Source of the DNA: Sphagnum compactum
Lineage: Eukaryota; Bryophyta; Sphagnopsida; Sphagnales
Direction of reading: 5' to 3'
DNA: 64,000 nt
NCBI GenBank assembly: GCA_965153455.1
Contig: OZ234495.1
Location: 20,766,875-20,830,874 of the forward strand
Both the position numbers and the translations under genes were made by a program. Positions within the stretch are counted from its first letter, which is position 1. Every line of letters starts with the position of its first letter. Below, piece by piece: positions 12,836-25,895 of this stretch. The notes under the pieces are model-generated. The model was not told where the DNA came from. It searched no databases and was given only the letters and a program-made list of their open reading frames with translations.

Positions 12836-15800
12836 ATTAAACGCAAATAAGCCTCAAATCTTAAAGTTTGTTAATTTTATTAATTAAATGGGGTGCCTCT
12901 CTCAAATCCCTTTTGTTTTGTTTTGTTTTAATTTTTATTTACAATTAGTCAATTTAATTGGCCCATCATCACAAGGATACATAAATAAAAATTTGAAAAA
13001 ATTTGAAAGACTTTTATAAAATATATATTTTTTATATATGGAAAAAGAACTTCATCCTTGGGTCCAATTACGTAAGTGAGAAGGTGAGTTTGAGCATTAT
13101 ACCATATGGGATAAAATTGAGAATTGTTAACATATGATAAAAATGCATTTGCTAGGAGTGACAAGTGTGTGTAACAAGGATATATTTTAAATGGAAAACC
13201 CCTACATATTTATTTTGAAGTTCCATGAATTTCACTTTGTTTAATGAAATTAGATGATTCAAAGCTTATTATTGTTGTTAGAGTGTCCAAAGATGAGCTA
13301 CAAATTAATTTTAGACTCCATTGTCATCGGAGCATTTGACCATGACACCATTGTTTTTTTTCTATACACTAAATTTTCACTTATAAGCATGTTTATTCTA
13401 GTCAATAATGAATCAAAACACTTTGAATCTTGCATTTTGATATTCTATTTGATCTTTGAAATTTATTTTTTTTGAAATTCAGAAATGTGGACATTTTTTT
13501 TTCATTTATAAATACATATAAATACATACCCAATTTTTTTACTCCAAAAATGGATATATCATAATGGGCACCCACACCCTACCCATCTAATAAAAAATAA
13601 TAATATTTTAATACCCCAACCCTAACCTGATGGGAAATTTTGAGTGCTAATATATCTTTACCCGACACATAAACAACTTGAAAAAGGTAGTTACTATGTA
13701 TGTACAATTTGTACTCGAGAAAAATATTTTGGACCCCCAAAAAAAGTTAAAATCAAAATAATTTAAACAAACTATGGAGCGGACTTGCGAGGTTCCAACT
13801 CCTATTAACATGTCCGTAGGCAAGCCCATTAGGAGTTGGAATTGACGCTAGGCTGCGTGCTCTTTAAAATCAAAATCCCAAAGAAAAACAAGGGGTGTGT
13901 CACACGGTGGCCTTGCCATTTTACAATTAAAAATATATATATCTTAAGGCGAAAGAAGAAGAATTATGAAAACTCAAATATTTCACCATGCAAAAATTAT
14001 AATCTTCAAAAAAAATCCTCTAAAAAGAAACCAAAAATCCTTCAAGATATTATTATAACTCTATAATAATAACTAATCTCAAGTTTCAACACAATAGCCA
14101 AAAATATCATCTTTCAAAAAAAATCCTCATATAAAAATAAATAGACCTAATATTATTATTACCTAGGGGCCAAAATCCATTAACCTACTATATACTCTAT
14201 AATGAAGTTATTAAGAAAGTTAGTAGGAAAAGGGATAGTTTTTAGTAAGAGGTGAAATAGTGAGACTCGGAAATGAGATAGTATGAATTGTTTTCTATAA
14301 TTGTTTTTGAAATTGTTCAATTGTGAACATACAAAGATGATGCAAAATCTCTCATATATCAATTCCTTTAAATTTCTCATTTGCTAGAATTATTATTCAG
14401 AATAATTGTTATTTCACTACTTTTTCAAAAAATAACATATGTCCATGTAAATGGTAGGGGAAAAGAATGAGGTAGTTTTTAGGTATTATTTATTTAGCCC
14501 TATGCAATTATTGTAATAATTTTCAAATATCAAAGTTTTGGGCAAATCATCAATAACATAAAATATGATGCATCAATTCATTGTAATTAAAATTTGGAGA
14601 GCAAAATTTGGAGAATCACTTACAATATTAAAAATGCAAGTTGCAAAATGCATACAAGTCTTTCACTTTGTCCTTATATTAGAATTGAAATACATAAATT
14701 TGATTTAATAGTTCACACATCTCTTTCATTTCTTGAGAATAAAAATGAAACATGGCAATTTGCTACGACATTTGAAAAAAAAAATCATTAAGGAATGAAC
14801 ATTAAATTAAAATGAAAAAAGACAAAAGTAAGAATACATACTAATGAAAATAGGACCTAATAATACAAATGGCATCCTAATATTTGCATATTTTAAAGAA
14901 TGTATGAATTAATATTTAATTATACACTTAGTGTGAAGGACAGAATCTCACCTTAGAGACCTTTACATCACATATAGTTCATCCCTTTAATTAATTAAAA
15001 TTAAATGTGCCTAAATTTCTTGGAAATTTTAGAAAAAATGTTGAATGTTTTGAAGAAAAAAAAGTTAACTATTTTGCCTAATATTTAAGAAATTTACAAA
15101 ATTAGATTTGTCTCCTTCAAAGGCATGTAAATTCTTGAACTGATTTGAATAAACAAAAAAAAAGATGCAAGTGAGCTCCATTGCTCAAGAATTTTACCTA
15201 AATATATATTTTTTTAATTAAAGAAAAATTGAATGAATAAACCAAGAAACTAGTCCTGAAGAACTGAAGAAAGCAAAATGCCAAAATGTTTGAAAACTAA
15301 AAATGGATTGCCAAAATCATCGATGCCCTAAAAAATTAATTAATTATTTTGGCACTTGGCTAGATCTGACAATTGGGTACGCTAATTAAATATACACTAT
15401 TATGACCAGATTTGTTTTTCCTCGATTTTGCGACATAGCCACACTAGCCATCATCCATCCACAAGAGGAATTAACAAAATTTGGCTACAAGTAAAACGGG
15501 GAAAAATTTAAGAATCTAATTTGGCAATTTCAGACGTGCTAAAACATATTATCTAAATATGGCATTTCAGAAGAAAAAAAATTGCGGAAATCATATTATG
15601 ACTTTTGCCCAATTCCAATGTATTCTACTTACACTAGATTTTTTTGGGTCACCAAGTGGTGAAAATCCACCCCAAAAAATGCTGATTTATGACACCAATG
15701 TTAGGCCCCCAAAAATGTCAAAATAACAAAATCTCGAAAGAAATGGGATCTAACAACACATGTTGTGCATTCTTCAGATAGATATGGAAAGTTTGGCAGA

Positions 15801-16549
15801 AAAACAAAATATCAAAAGAAAAGACAATGAGGTCACTCAAAAACCGTAGTTTCTTTCAATGAGGAAGTATGGCAAAAATTGTTGAAATAAGTAAAGCATT
15901 GAAAGAAGTCAGGGCAAGCGAGAAAGGTGATGGTTTCTTCACAGCAATAGATATCAAAAGATCCCAATACACTCAAACACCATGAAGACTCTACGAAGTG
16001 AACACTTGTAGGATTTGATATGATGGTTGCAACTTGCCATACGCACTTGGTTACGCCTCTTGTCAATAGATGTGAGGGAAACCCAAGTTGGTGTAGAGGG
16101 GCAGAGGTAAAATGACCAACAGACAGACATCAATCAAAAACACAGGAATGTCAACATGCCTTGCTTTCCGTCAACCCCTTGCCCTAAATTGATGCAAGAA
16201 ATTAGATGACTTTGATGAAGGTTGGACATTACCTTGGGGAAGATGATGGATCAGATTTGAGATATCCATCCCACACCAAACTATTCAGCATGTGATGTAT
16301 GTCAGTTGTCGGTGCATAACATACCACCCATCTGCTCCCCTGGCTTTTAGACCAGTCACAATGTTGGAAGAAGACCCAACTCTGAATGGAGACCTCTGCA
16401 ATATGAAGATCTTCATTGTGTGACTATTCCCACTTTTTTTCCAGCTCCATTTTCATTTGGAAGGGTCCAATCTTCTGCTGCAAAGGCCAGAGAGCATGAG
16501 CAGTCCAATCGGTGCATGAGGTTCCAGCAAGGGCTGATTGTTGTCACTG
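12836..16549. other. AT-rich intergenic spacer, no gene seen
   Basis: Very AT-rich DNA with only short chance frames to about 15800. From 15800 to 16549 the GC rises, consistent with 3' untranslated sequence of the minus-strand gene that ends at 16550. No RNA gene or mobile element could be recognised. Confidence 0.5.
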
Positions 16550-18240
16550 TCAAAAGTTGAACTCTTTCCTAAAATTTCTAAGACTACTCTGGGCTGCCAT
16601 ATAGACTCTGTCTCTTGAGCCTGTAATCGTGTTCTTTGCTGCCTGTGACTGTAATATGAGATGCTCAACAGGGTATGTGGCAAGTGGTTGGTGTGGACTT
16701 GCTCTTGATGTGGACTCCTGTTGCCTACAAATCTGGTTCTCATCCAATTCCTGATCTAAAGTGTTAGATGCCAACCACCTGTGTTTCCTTTCCTGTGACT
16801 GTGAACCGCTTACATCCCCCTCATTCTGCCACTTTGCTGTAGTCAACTGAGGTGCTTGTTGACAGCTCCCTTGAGAAGGTTGACTGCTCGCTTGAGAAGG
16901 ACCTGACATACCCACTATAAGCAAAGCCAAAAAGGAGATTCAGATTAGTCCCAACAAAAGTTGCAGGTACACAGTTCAGACCTCAACACATTTGACAATG
17001 AGTACAGATATTTGTCTACAGCATATCTGATGAGCAGAAGAATTCAGTAGAATTTTCACATAGGAAAATGTATCTGATACAGCAGGAGTCTAAAGAACAG
17101 CAATTTCCACTCTGACTGACTCAAAGATAACTTTTAAATACCATTACAACCCAATCAAGATGAAGAATATTTGCTATTCAGTTCTTCATCTTTGGAGCCA
17201 CTGAGAATCTAGGCCATGATTCAATCAGAACACGCAAGGGTAAGTTGAATTGGCTATATAGGTATCCCAGGACATTATGAGAATTGGATCATAATGTGGG
17301 AGCCAGTATTCACCTCGGTATACTGTGAACAAGGCATTTGAAGTTCAACTATGGAAGTTGCATGCTGTTTAAGAGAAACAGCTCTCTTCCTAGATTTGAA
17401 AAAACTAAGAGTGAATGTGGTTTACAAGTTGGTACCATGAATGGTAGTGCCACCACTCGTTGTACACCCAATCATCTCCAGATAATCATAAGCAGGTGGT
17501 GGAATTTTTTGCCACCGTAACTTTGACTCCTGACTTTTGCTGCTCACATTACCGGAATCCAACTTCGTCATCATTTGTAGTGCACCACCCATTTCAGTTG
17601 TTGTCTGAAGACCGCCTCCAGCAATTGCATTATCCCCCATACAGCCAGTAGACAAGGGGAGGGTGTGCAAATTTGACAGAGCTGGAGATGAATATGGAGA
17701 TTCCACAAATTCTGTAGAAACTCCTACAGACCTCAAATTGTCAGGTGGACAAACCCTAATACACTCATTGGAAATTCCTGCAGACCTTGAAATGCTGGGT
17801 AGACAGAGTCCGATGGGTTCATTGTAAACTCCTACAGACCTCAGAGCAGGAAGTGGAGAAACCCTGATTGTTTCATCTTCCTCAACTGCCATACTCCCCT
17901 CCTGTGACACACATTCAGAGTTCTCAAAGCTTCTGGTCCCATGAGCTTCAAATTCAGCAGTTAGGTCAAGGGGTGGAGTTGAAATACCTCCACCTTTTGT
18001 TGAATGTGAAGCAGGTCCAATTTTTACCGAAGCTGCTTTGGTCCCCTGACAGAGATTTGGAGGCAAAACAGACTCAAGCGCAACTCTGCTGCTACTCCAC
18101 CGCTTTCCTGAGTTTTCTATTATGAGGAAGAGGGCAGTGGCAGATACTGCAAATGCAGCTAGAATGCTAAGATGTTCAGTGAGTACCTCAAGGTCAGTGA
18201 AGTCAAATTGACCCCCTCCCCAACTCATATTCTCAAACAT
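16550..18240 (-). CDS. Unrecognised protein with one membrane segment, two exons, about 389 aa
   Basis: Predicted minus-strand exons are 18240-17436 and 16914-16550, joined by a GT-AG intron; together they give 390 codons including the stop. The ATG at 18240 is preceded directly by an in-frame TAG, which supports it as the start. The N-terminus (MFENMSWGGGQFDF) leads into one hydrophobic stretch, LSILAAFAVSATALFLII, at about residues 23-40, followed by a basic KRW. This looks like a single-pass anchor with the long remainder on the cytosolic side. The rest is Ser/Pro-rich and probably disordered. It has three imperfect 20-25-residue repeats around RSVGV-N-E (about 130-200), and a QSQE-K-RW phrase that occurs once in each exon. 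I do not recognise the family. The donor (gtacca) is weak, so the exon boundary is provisional. Confidence 0.55.
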
Positions 18241-19517
18241 CTAGTTCAACCTTGTGACTAATGATAAATCATCAACCCAAACTTAAGGTTGTGGAATTTC
18301 CATAAACAACCAATTTCTCCTTCAAGGATGTTACCATCCTGCAGTTGAAGATGGAAAATAGCCAACTAAGAATAAAGGATCATCCAAGAAATGTTCTCCC
18401 CCATAATAAGATCTAACATCATTTTCCCAAATGTGTTGTTCTATTGAAATACCAGGATACAAATGAACTGGACAAAAGCTTGAAAACCCCTAACCTGATA
18501 AGTACCATTCTTCTTCCAAAGGTAATACTGCAAAAGACATTATAGTAGCATCAAACCGAGCAAGAGACGAATAAGAAAGAAAAAACGTCCATTTCAAGGA
18601 AAACCCAAGCTTTAAAAAATTACTGGTGATCTATGGACACATCTGCTTTCTTCATGAAAGGAGAGATCTGGATGGAAAAGAGTAGCACTCAACAAAAATG
18701 GCATTCTTGATTACACCCATAAGCAACGACGAGGAGACGAAGACAACAGACAAGCTTTACTTACAAGAACTTGCAATCTACTAGCATTTGGAGAAAACAT
18801 GGAATAGTCACATGTGGGAATCTGAGGATGGATTCAACCTCGGAAATAGATTTGAGATTTGTATGCAAATGGGTTGTAAGCGACCGAGTGAAGAGCGAAC
18901 CTGAAGGGGATCATGCTCACGAGGGGGCGCGACTCGCTCTTAGGTTCAAGGCTAGGTGTACAGCACAGATAGAGAGATAGTATATTTTAGTCCGTTCACA
19001 TCTGGATGTCAGTGGATCTTTTTCCATGATTTCTCCTCTCCCTGAAGAAGAAACAGTTGTCACGGTTACATAAGCTTTTGCTGTCGTCTCCACCACCACT
19101 TTCTCCAAATTCATGGTGCATTCGATGGAATCCACTATCCCGAGTCTTTCTTTCAAACAAGAGAGAAGAACTCCTCAACTTTCAAAGAGCAGCTAAGACT
19201 CTTTGTAGTTTTCTGCTGATGTTGTGCACAAATGCAAAAAAAAAAAAAAAAAAACATCTTCCAGCCCCATGAAGTGACCAGGGACATGCCTTGTTGCTAC
19301 ATCCACTACAGCAAAAGAGCAAACCAGCAAGAGGTAAATAATAATCAACACCTATTGAGAAATAAGCTGATGAGCATCATGTGATGGCATACTTGAAATT
19401 TCCTGCAGCCAAGAGAAGAAACACAAAGGGGATATTGTCATGGTTAATGAGTTTTCCAGGTAATCAACCAAAGAGAGAGTGGGAAGAGACTGAAGAAGAA
19501 GATAGACAGAGGAAGAT
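18241..19517. other. 5' flank of the unrecognised gene; poly-A tract
   Basis: Moderate-GC sequence, probably the untranslated leader (perhaps with introns) and promoter of the minus-strand gene starting at 18240. Minus-strand open frames at 18917-19178 begin with TTG, not ATG. A run of 19 A on the plus strand (19236-19254) could be a simple repeat or the relic of an inserted transcript. Confidence 0.35.
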
Positions 19518-20250
19518 GTGCCAGTGATGTCAAAAGTCTCAGCAAGAAGTTGGAGTGGAAGCTTTTTTGCCTGTGATGCAAATCTTCCCAAGCGGAATTG
19601 TTTGATTCCCAAAGCTCCCAATTGGTTTTCAATTGTCGCTCTTTCAATCTGTAAGAAGGTAGTTAGGAATGGACATAGTTTCAAAAGCACTGTGATGATG
19701 TCTGTTGTTGAGGTTGTGCATGCACTGCATGACTGTTGATTTGGACTTGATTTCCATATCCTCATTTATATGTGAATTGCTTGTAGGCTGTATGGATATA
19801 GCAGCAAAAGGAATGGCAGCTATGGAGAATGATTTGGAGCAAGTACCAAAAGCAGTGTTGCAAGCTTTAGTGTCACTGCTAGATGTTGCCTCCATGTCTG
19901 CTACCACATACGTCCATCTCTGGTTTCTTTGAGCTTCCTCTGGGGATGTCCTTCCACAGCTATCAACAACTGTTCTGCTGGATAAGGAAGCAGAAGCAGA
20001 TGTGGTGGAGCTACTGCTGGTAGGCTAGCACACAGCTCTCAAGAGCTTGACATCAGAGTACAATAAGCTGAATGATGGCATTGTCAAAGCTCCAGCTGCA
20101 CACACTGCCTCTCAAGGTTTAAGAAGAGGGAAGAAGGATGGGCGCATATCGAAGTCAATCTCTTGTCTCTCCCAGTTGAGAATGCCGACTTCAATTGTGT
20201 TCAGATCTCAGTGATCTTAACTCTAGCTGCACATGGGAAGAAGATGAACC
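19518..20250 (+). pseudogene. Decayed unrecognised plus-strand reading frame
   Basis: Plus-strand frames carry protein-like text over about 700 bases despite stops and a frame change. The segment at 19518-19739 reads SKVSARSWSGSFF and HSFKSTVMMSVVEVVHAL. A second frame from 19705 onward reads DIAAKGMAAMENDLEQVPKA and, past two stops, DKEAEADVVELLLVG and ALKSLTSEYNKLNDGIVK. The leucine/alanine-rich amphipathic pattern suggests a helical-repeat protein. I cannot name the family. A minus-strand frame over 19352-19765 is the competing reading. No gene model can be built. Confidence 0.35.
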
Positions 20251-20658
20251 TGAGAGGTGGTTGGAATGTGATGACAAATTATAGGATAGCCATCTTGTCC
20301 ACTGCAATGTCTCCAACAGAAACATGTACCTTGGGAGCAGGTTTTTCAGCAACAGTCCAACTTAACATTGATGCATCATGAGCCAGAGAAGCACGCACAC
20401 GCCATGTACAAATACCATATTTTTACTGTTCAGCTCACTTGCCCTCTCAGCAGTAAAGCTGGAAAGAAATTTATCTGACTGAATTAATTATATAAGAGTA
20501 ACAACACAAGAGAGCAGAAGAGTATGCAACAGCACAGTGGTTGATACCACTCAGGAGTGTGTCCAAACAGAATTCAAGTATTTTCCAACCTTTTTAACTC
20601 AACTTCACCAGAATCCTTGCAATTTTCAGCACAGGGCTTGATTCAATCATTACGTGGT
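20251..20658. other. 3' flank of the UPF0114 gene
   Basis: Short moderate-GC stretch downstream of the UPF0114 stop codon, probably its 3' untranslated region. No other feature is seen. Confidence 0.35.
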
Positions 20659-22618
20659 CTATTCCTCGTTGAGGTTGTTGGTATGAAGCTTTGAGAGGAG
20701 GAACAGGGAGCCAGAAGACAGTAGAATAGATGCTGATAAGCAGAGTAGATCAGGGACTGTGTGGATTGGCACCTTCTTGCTCTTCTCAAACATGCCAACT
20801 AGGAGTATCATCACAATCACATGACCCAGCTTTGTTTTCAACTCAGCAAGCGAGCGAATCTCCAGCCACTTTGGGCGCTCCTGCATTCATCAGTATACCA
20901 AGTAAGTTAATTTCTGAAAATGTTTTTCTCGTGACTTGAAGACCACCCAGGCTGGAATCATAGAAACACTAAATAAATAATTTGCCTCACCTTAGTTTAC
21001 AAGGTGTCTCTCAAAGGCGCTTCTTGGCATCCTCTCACCATCATGAATTGCTGTTTCCCTTTGTACTCTAACTAGGAGAAGCATGGAGCAAATGCTGTTA
21101 CAAATTTTCCATGCACAATTTCTCTGCTTGAAACATTTTGAGGGATGGAATTTGTTATTACCATCAGGTGGAAAAGACCAAACATGTTGGAGCCACGCAA
21201 AGGAGTGCGAATTCCATCAGCAACCTCTAGTGAGCTAACAAAAAGCTCATACAAGCCCATGCCAAATATGAGCATCACCGTCCCCATCAAATATACATCT
21301 ACAAAACCCACAAACAGTGCAATTAGTCTGTTATGATGGGCACAGCTAGAGGCAGACAGATGGAGCAAGGATCTGAGCCTTGCATTTTCTGGCTTCAATC
21401 AGCTGCTTTATGCAGATGTTGACAAGGGATTTTCAGAAATAATGAGACTTCAATATATGACTTTGTAAATGCAAGAGAAAGGGGCCACAGGCAACCTACC
21501 AACGGCTTCCACAAGAAGAAATACAACTTGGCTGGTACCAAGTCCCTGCCAAGCTGCTTGGAAATACTCCTTGAATGATTCAACCACAAAGAATGAACCC
21601 TGCTTTACCCGTATTCAACTGAGGTCAATAATACCCATGACAAAGCCAGCATATAGATTCAGCAACAGATATGTTTCATAGGATGCCCTTGAATCTTAAC
21701 CTCCAACTTCACTTGCCTGTTGTCATTGTCAGGAGGTCTTGACCAAGTTCAAGTGTCATGCCTAACAACTGGAGAAAGTTTTTGTGTCCAGACATAAGCC
21801 CATTGACATGGAACTGTCTCTGTGTTCATGAGTTTTGCATTTGTCTGAAGAAGTGCCTCTTACAAGTCCACTGAAGAAGATATTGCCCTTAGTAAGATGC
21901 AAATTGATCTCCACCCAAATCGAAACATGAGACTTTACCTTGAAAAAACAAAGTATTGAGCCTGCCAGGGAGCCCATGACTGCCATCAATGCAAGGAAAC
22001 GGCAGTCAAATATAACCTGCACATAAAATTCCAAAGATCCATATCAAAGGAAAGTGTTAGAGGAGGCAGGATCTCTACCCATCTTCAAGGAGGAGTACCT
22101 TTGTGCTGTGTATGACAAATTTGACCAACAACAAACACTGCACTGTGAATCAGGAGAAGAGGTGAAAAAAGAAGATAATTGATTGTACACACCCGCTCAA
22201 TAATTGCCTCAACACGCTGTGCTCCCTGCTCTCGAGGTGTTGCAGGTAACTCTGACAGGTCTGCAGATGATGCCTCCAACAAGTGTTCAAGGGATGCCAC
22301 TTCCTCGTCACGAGGAAGAGGTAACACACTCTCATACTGTGATGCCAAAACTTTGAAGCTTGGTACTATGTGCTTCTTTCCTTGCAAACTCTTCCTAGTG
22401 CAAAGAGATGGGTGCAATTTCTTGGTGTCCCAGAATGTACTGTCTGCATACTTGCCTGAACAAGAGGTTCTTCTTGTGAATGCATTAGCTCCACAAGATC
22501 TTGGGGAAACAGTGTTTAGACAATGGCTCAAAGAGACCATTGCTGTTAGGCATGGTCTCAAGAATTGAGAGTGTGTTCTCATTGTCATACCTCCAACAAT
22601 GCCCTGGAAAGCTTCCAT
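20659..22618 (-). CDS. UPF0114 (YqhA-like) membrane protein, plastid type, 320 aa, five exons
   Basis: Plant member of the UPF0114 family (bacterial relative YqhA), whose biochemical role is not established. Minus-strand exons are 22618-22193, 22016-21939, 21599-21500, 21298-21162 and 20880-20659. All introns are GT-AG, and the lengths sum to 963 nt (321 codons). The first about 80 residues are Ser/Arg/Thr-rich with few acids, as in a chloroplast transit peptide; this is inferred, not shown. Four hydrophobic segments are visible: FLALMAVMGSLAGSILCFF (about 149-167), VYLMGTVMLIFGMGLYELF (about 203-221), VIVMILLVGMF (about 266-276) and LLCLSASILLSSGSLFLL (about 291-308). The family phrases ERPKWLE, SLAELKTKLGHV and FEKSKK are intact. 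The nearest Arabidopsis proteins I recall are the two annotated UPF0114 members (At4g19390, At5g13720). Confidence 0.9.
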
Positions 22619-23245
22619 GGGTGATGCTAAGCTTGCACAACAAAAACTATTTGTTGGGACTTTTTTTACAGAGCATTTGATGTGCTTGAGAATCAGATCT
22701 CAATCAGCATCAAAATATAAAGCTATTTTCATATCCTAATCTTAGAACAAAGGAAAAGCCTTCAACAAGATTGCAGCACTTTCTATTGTGTTACAGTGCC
22801 TTTGCAAACTCCAGCAGCTTTCTCAACTTCCAGAGATTGACAGTCTACTTTGCCTCCACAATCGGCTTCCACTTCCTCTGAAACTGCACAAAATGTCCAG
22901 CAACCGTCCCTGACTTTATTTTCCATACTGATTTGCACTCTAGTTTTTCTTTTCTCTCAATGAAAATCCCTTCATTGCCTATCTTCTTCTTCATCGTACA
23001 ATTGTGCACTACAATCCATGCGGAAAGGAAAGGAAAGGAAAGGGGCAAAATCACAAGCATTCTCACAATCGATTCGCGCTCACACCTTTTTTCCCTCTCT
23101 CCTATTATTACTAGGTTATACAGACAAGCAAGTGACGAAACAGATTTGGCAACAAACATTTCTGCCTGACAAATAGACTTGCTTCACGTGATATAGAAAA
23201 CTGTTCCAAAATCCAGCAATTGACAACAAAGAAGAAGAGACTTAC
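22619..23245 (-). promoter_or_regulatory. Predicted 5'-UTR intron of the UPF0114 gene
   Basis: Just 8 bases upstream of the ATG the minus strand reads gcttag|catcaccc, a plausible splice acceptor with a T-rich stretch before it. Consensus donors (gtaagt) lie upstream at 23245 and 23573. This predicts a leader intron of about 0.6 or 0.95 kb. A ggaaa repeat (about 23021-23044) and short chance frames lie inside. It rests on splice-site consensus only. Confidence 0.45.
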
Positions 23246-23880
23246 TAGGCGAGAGAGAGACAGAGCGAGAGAGAGTTCGACAGACTAGTATTTCATGCAC
23301 TCGCTTTCCTTCCTCCAAAGAACCTACTTCATTCTCACTCCGTCTTTTCTTCTCGCAAGCTCGAGCACTTTGTATCACCTATAACAAATCCATCTTGTAC
23401 CGCAAGATTACAAACAATATCGTAGACAAATCCACAAATCGTTGTTTAGGCAAACAGTCATTCTGCAAATCATCAGTCTTCTCTTAATAAAACAGACTGC
23501 CATGACGATTCCTCTATTGGAACTGTTGGAAAATCCAGCAAAAGTGACAACAAAGAAGAATAGAGAGACTTACCAGGCAAGACAAAGTTCGGCAGACTAG
23601 TATTCCGCGAACTCGCTTTCCTTCCTCCAAAGAACGTGCTTCATTCCTCACTTTCTCCCTCCGTCTTTTGTCTTTTCTTCGTGCAAGCTCGGGCACTTTG
23701 TATCACCTGTAACCAATCCCATCTTGTACCACAAGACTTTTCCAGACGGAAAAAAAAAATCTAGAACGAAAAAAAAAAAAGATCATTCACAGACAAGATG
23801 CTGAAATCATCATCGTCACCATCATCTTAAGCAAATCATCGTTCTCATAATAAAACAGAATGCCATGATTCCTCTCCATA
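23206..23880 (-). repeat. Duplicated promoter / first-exon block of the UPF0114 gene
   Basis: Two copies of a block of about 330 bp lie in tandem (about 23206-23520 and 23524-23880). Shared landmarks on the plus strand are aaaatccagca, gacaacaaagaaga, cagactagtatt, ctcgctttccttcctccaaagaac, gcactttgtatcacct and gccatgacgattcctct. On the minus strand each copy ends with an exon-like purine-rich stretch followed by a consensus donor, cta|gtaag at 23245 and ctg|gtaag at 23573. Neither copy has an ATG in the shared frame, so these would be non-coding alternative first exons. Confidence 0.6.
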
Positions 23881-24327
23881 ATGATTTCAGTATACTGGGA
23901 TTCATGGCTCTGATCTGAGCTCTTTTCTTCATTCTCCTTTGCAAATCGCGCAACTGCCATCGCCATGAGCTTTGCTACTCCCCCCACAAAAGACTAGTTA
24001 TATACTTGATAATACAAAAAATGAAGTAATAATTATTGCCAAAAATAATAATAATAATAAATGAAGAAAAATGAAATACTGTACCTACAAACTGATGTTG
24101 GGCACAAAAATAAATTCCCAAAAGCTCTAGCCGCCCCCAAAAAAAAAAAAAAAAGAGAGAAATTTTTATTCATATTTTTCAAAAATTTTGAAAATTTGAA
24201 AACCATCAATTGGTTCACTATTAGAAATTCAAAACACAAAATGCATTTTGCATATTTATTCCTTAATTGTTGAAATTCTGGAAAATTAGATTTTAAATTA
24301 GATTTTAATGTTAGAGTGATGAAATTT

Positions 24328-24475
24328 AGTGGCCCTTATTGTAATGTTAAGATATCATTTAGTGGTAAGGGTCCTACCACCACCAGGTGCGGCATGGGCC
24401 TTAAGTGGCCTTATTATTGTAATGTTAAGATAATCATTAGTGCTAAGGGTCCTACCACCACCAGGTGTGGGGTGG
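24328..24475. repeat. 76-bp tandem duplication
   Basis: Two copies starting near 24328 and 24404 share agtggcc-ttatt-gtaatgttaagat and aagggtcctaccaccaccagg. They lie in non-coding DNA. Confidence 0.8.
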
Positions 24476-24970
24476 CCTACCTATGAAGGCTAGGCCCAAG
24501 TATCCATGAAGAGTCGAAAAGTCGTTCCTTACCCCCTTAGGTAAAGAACTTTTCAAATCCAAGGGACCTTACAAAAGTGGAAGATACCCTTTATTGCGGT
24601 GCGGGGAGGGACCTTCCATTTTTGTTAGGTCCCTTGAATTTAAAGTGAAGATCTGCCCCAGGGAGGTGCTTTCATATTTTAAGACCAAATTTTTGAAAAG
24701 TTCTTTGTGTGTATAGGGTATAGCCCCAAGGTTGGGAGCATTCCCAAAACAAGGTGCCTAAGACTAAGCAATAATTGAATCGGGCCTCACGTTTTATATA
24801 GGGGTAAAGGACTCCGTTAAAGGACTCTCAATAGTGTGCCTAACCCTTTTTAAAAGCATGTTTAAACTGATTTGAAATAGTAGAATCTAGCTTTCAAGGC
24901 ACCTTGTGAGCCATATACCCTAAAATAGGTCCTACAATTCTGACCTATTTGAGGGTATAAGGCTCACACA

Positions 24971-24988
24971 CCCCCCCCCCCCCCCCCC
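24971..24988. repeat. Poly-C tract of 18
   Basis: A run of 18 C flanked by cacaca and ttctctc. It is able to form i-motif or, on the opposite strand, G-quadruplex structure, and is a likely site of sequencing length error. Confidence 0.9.
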
Positions 24989-25636
24989 TTCTCTCACATT
25001 AAGGAGGAACACATAAATTCAGAAAGGCGCCTTTCCATGTCTTTTTACTTGGGAATGGGTTAAATTTGTGAATGAAAAATTTCACACCATTTCAATTGTT
25101 AAATTGTGACTCGAGAACTTTGTGATATGAATAAAGGAATGAATTTCTAGTGAGGATGATCGTTAGAGGTAATATAAGGGTGGCAACTATAAGGTTTGTT
25201 TTGCTTAATAGTTCCTTCAATAACTCCATGGAAGCAAGCATCATTTTGTTGAAAACAAACATATATTTAATTCATTTTAGACTTAAATGCTAATTTCAAA
25301 CTTAACTCAACATGGGGTGGGTCCATTTCAACTTAAAAGGCTCTAGAATTAAATAATTTTAAATTAATTATGGACGATATTTTCATTTTCATAGAATTTT
25401 CACTAAATTTTAGGCATGTAAGTGTTAAATGTATAAAAAACCTTCCACATAAATGACCCCAAAAAAATGAAAAATACATATATTCTTGCACAATCACAAA
25501 ATTAATCGACTTGATCCCTTGTGTCCACCAAATTGTAATTTTTATACATATTTAACATATTAACATTCAATACACAAACATTTCATTTTTTGCATATTAG
25601 TTTACATAACAAAAAGAACAATATTAAATATTACCC

Positions 25637-25895
25637 AAATCCTTGTTAAGATACTTTTGTGATGTCATCGACCTAAAGCTAGTGGTCACTAGGTTCTCAT
25701 CTTTTATCCCTTAATTTACAATTAAATAATCAATGCATTTTTTTGTACTGAAATTCAATACACTTTTTGGCATATTATTGTATTAAATAATACTGAAATC
25801 TTTGTGAGGATATTTTTGATGATGTCATCAACCTAAAGCTAGTGGTCACCAAGTTCTTATATTCTATCGCTTAATTTATAATTAAATAATTAAAA
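25637..25895. repeat. Diverged tandem duplication of about 100 bp
   Basis: Two similar blocks (about 25637-25740 and 25796-25895) share gatgatgtcatc-acctaaagctagtggtcacc and taattaaataat. Non-coding. Confidence 0.7.
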
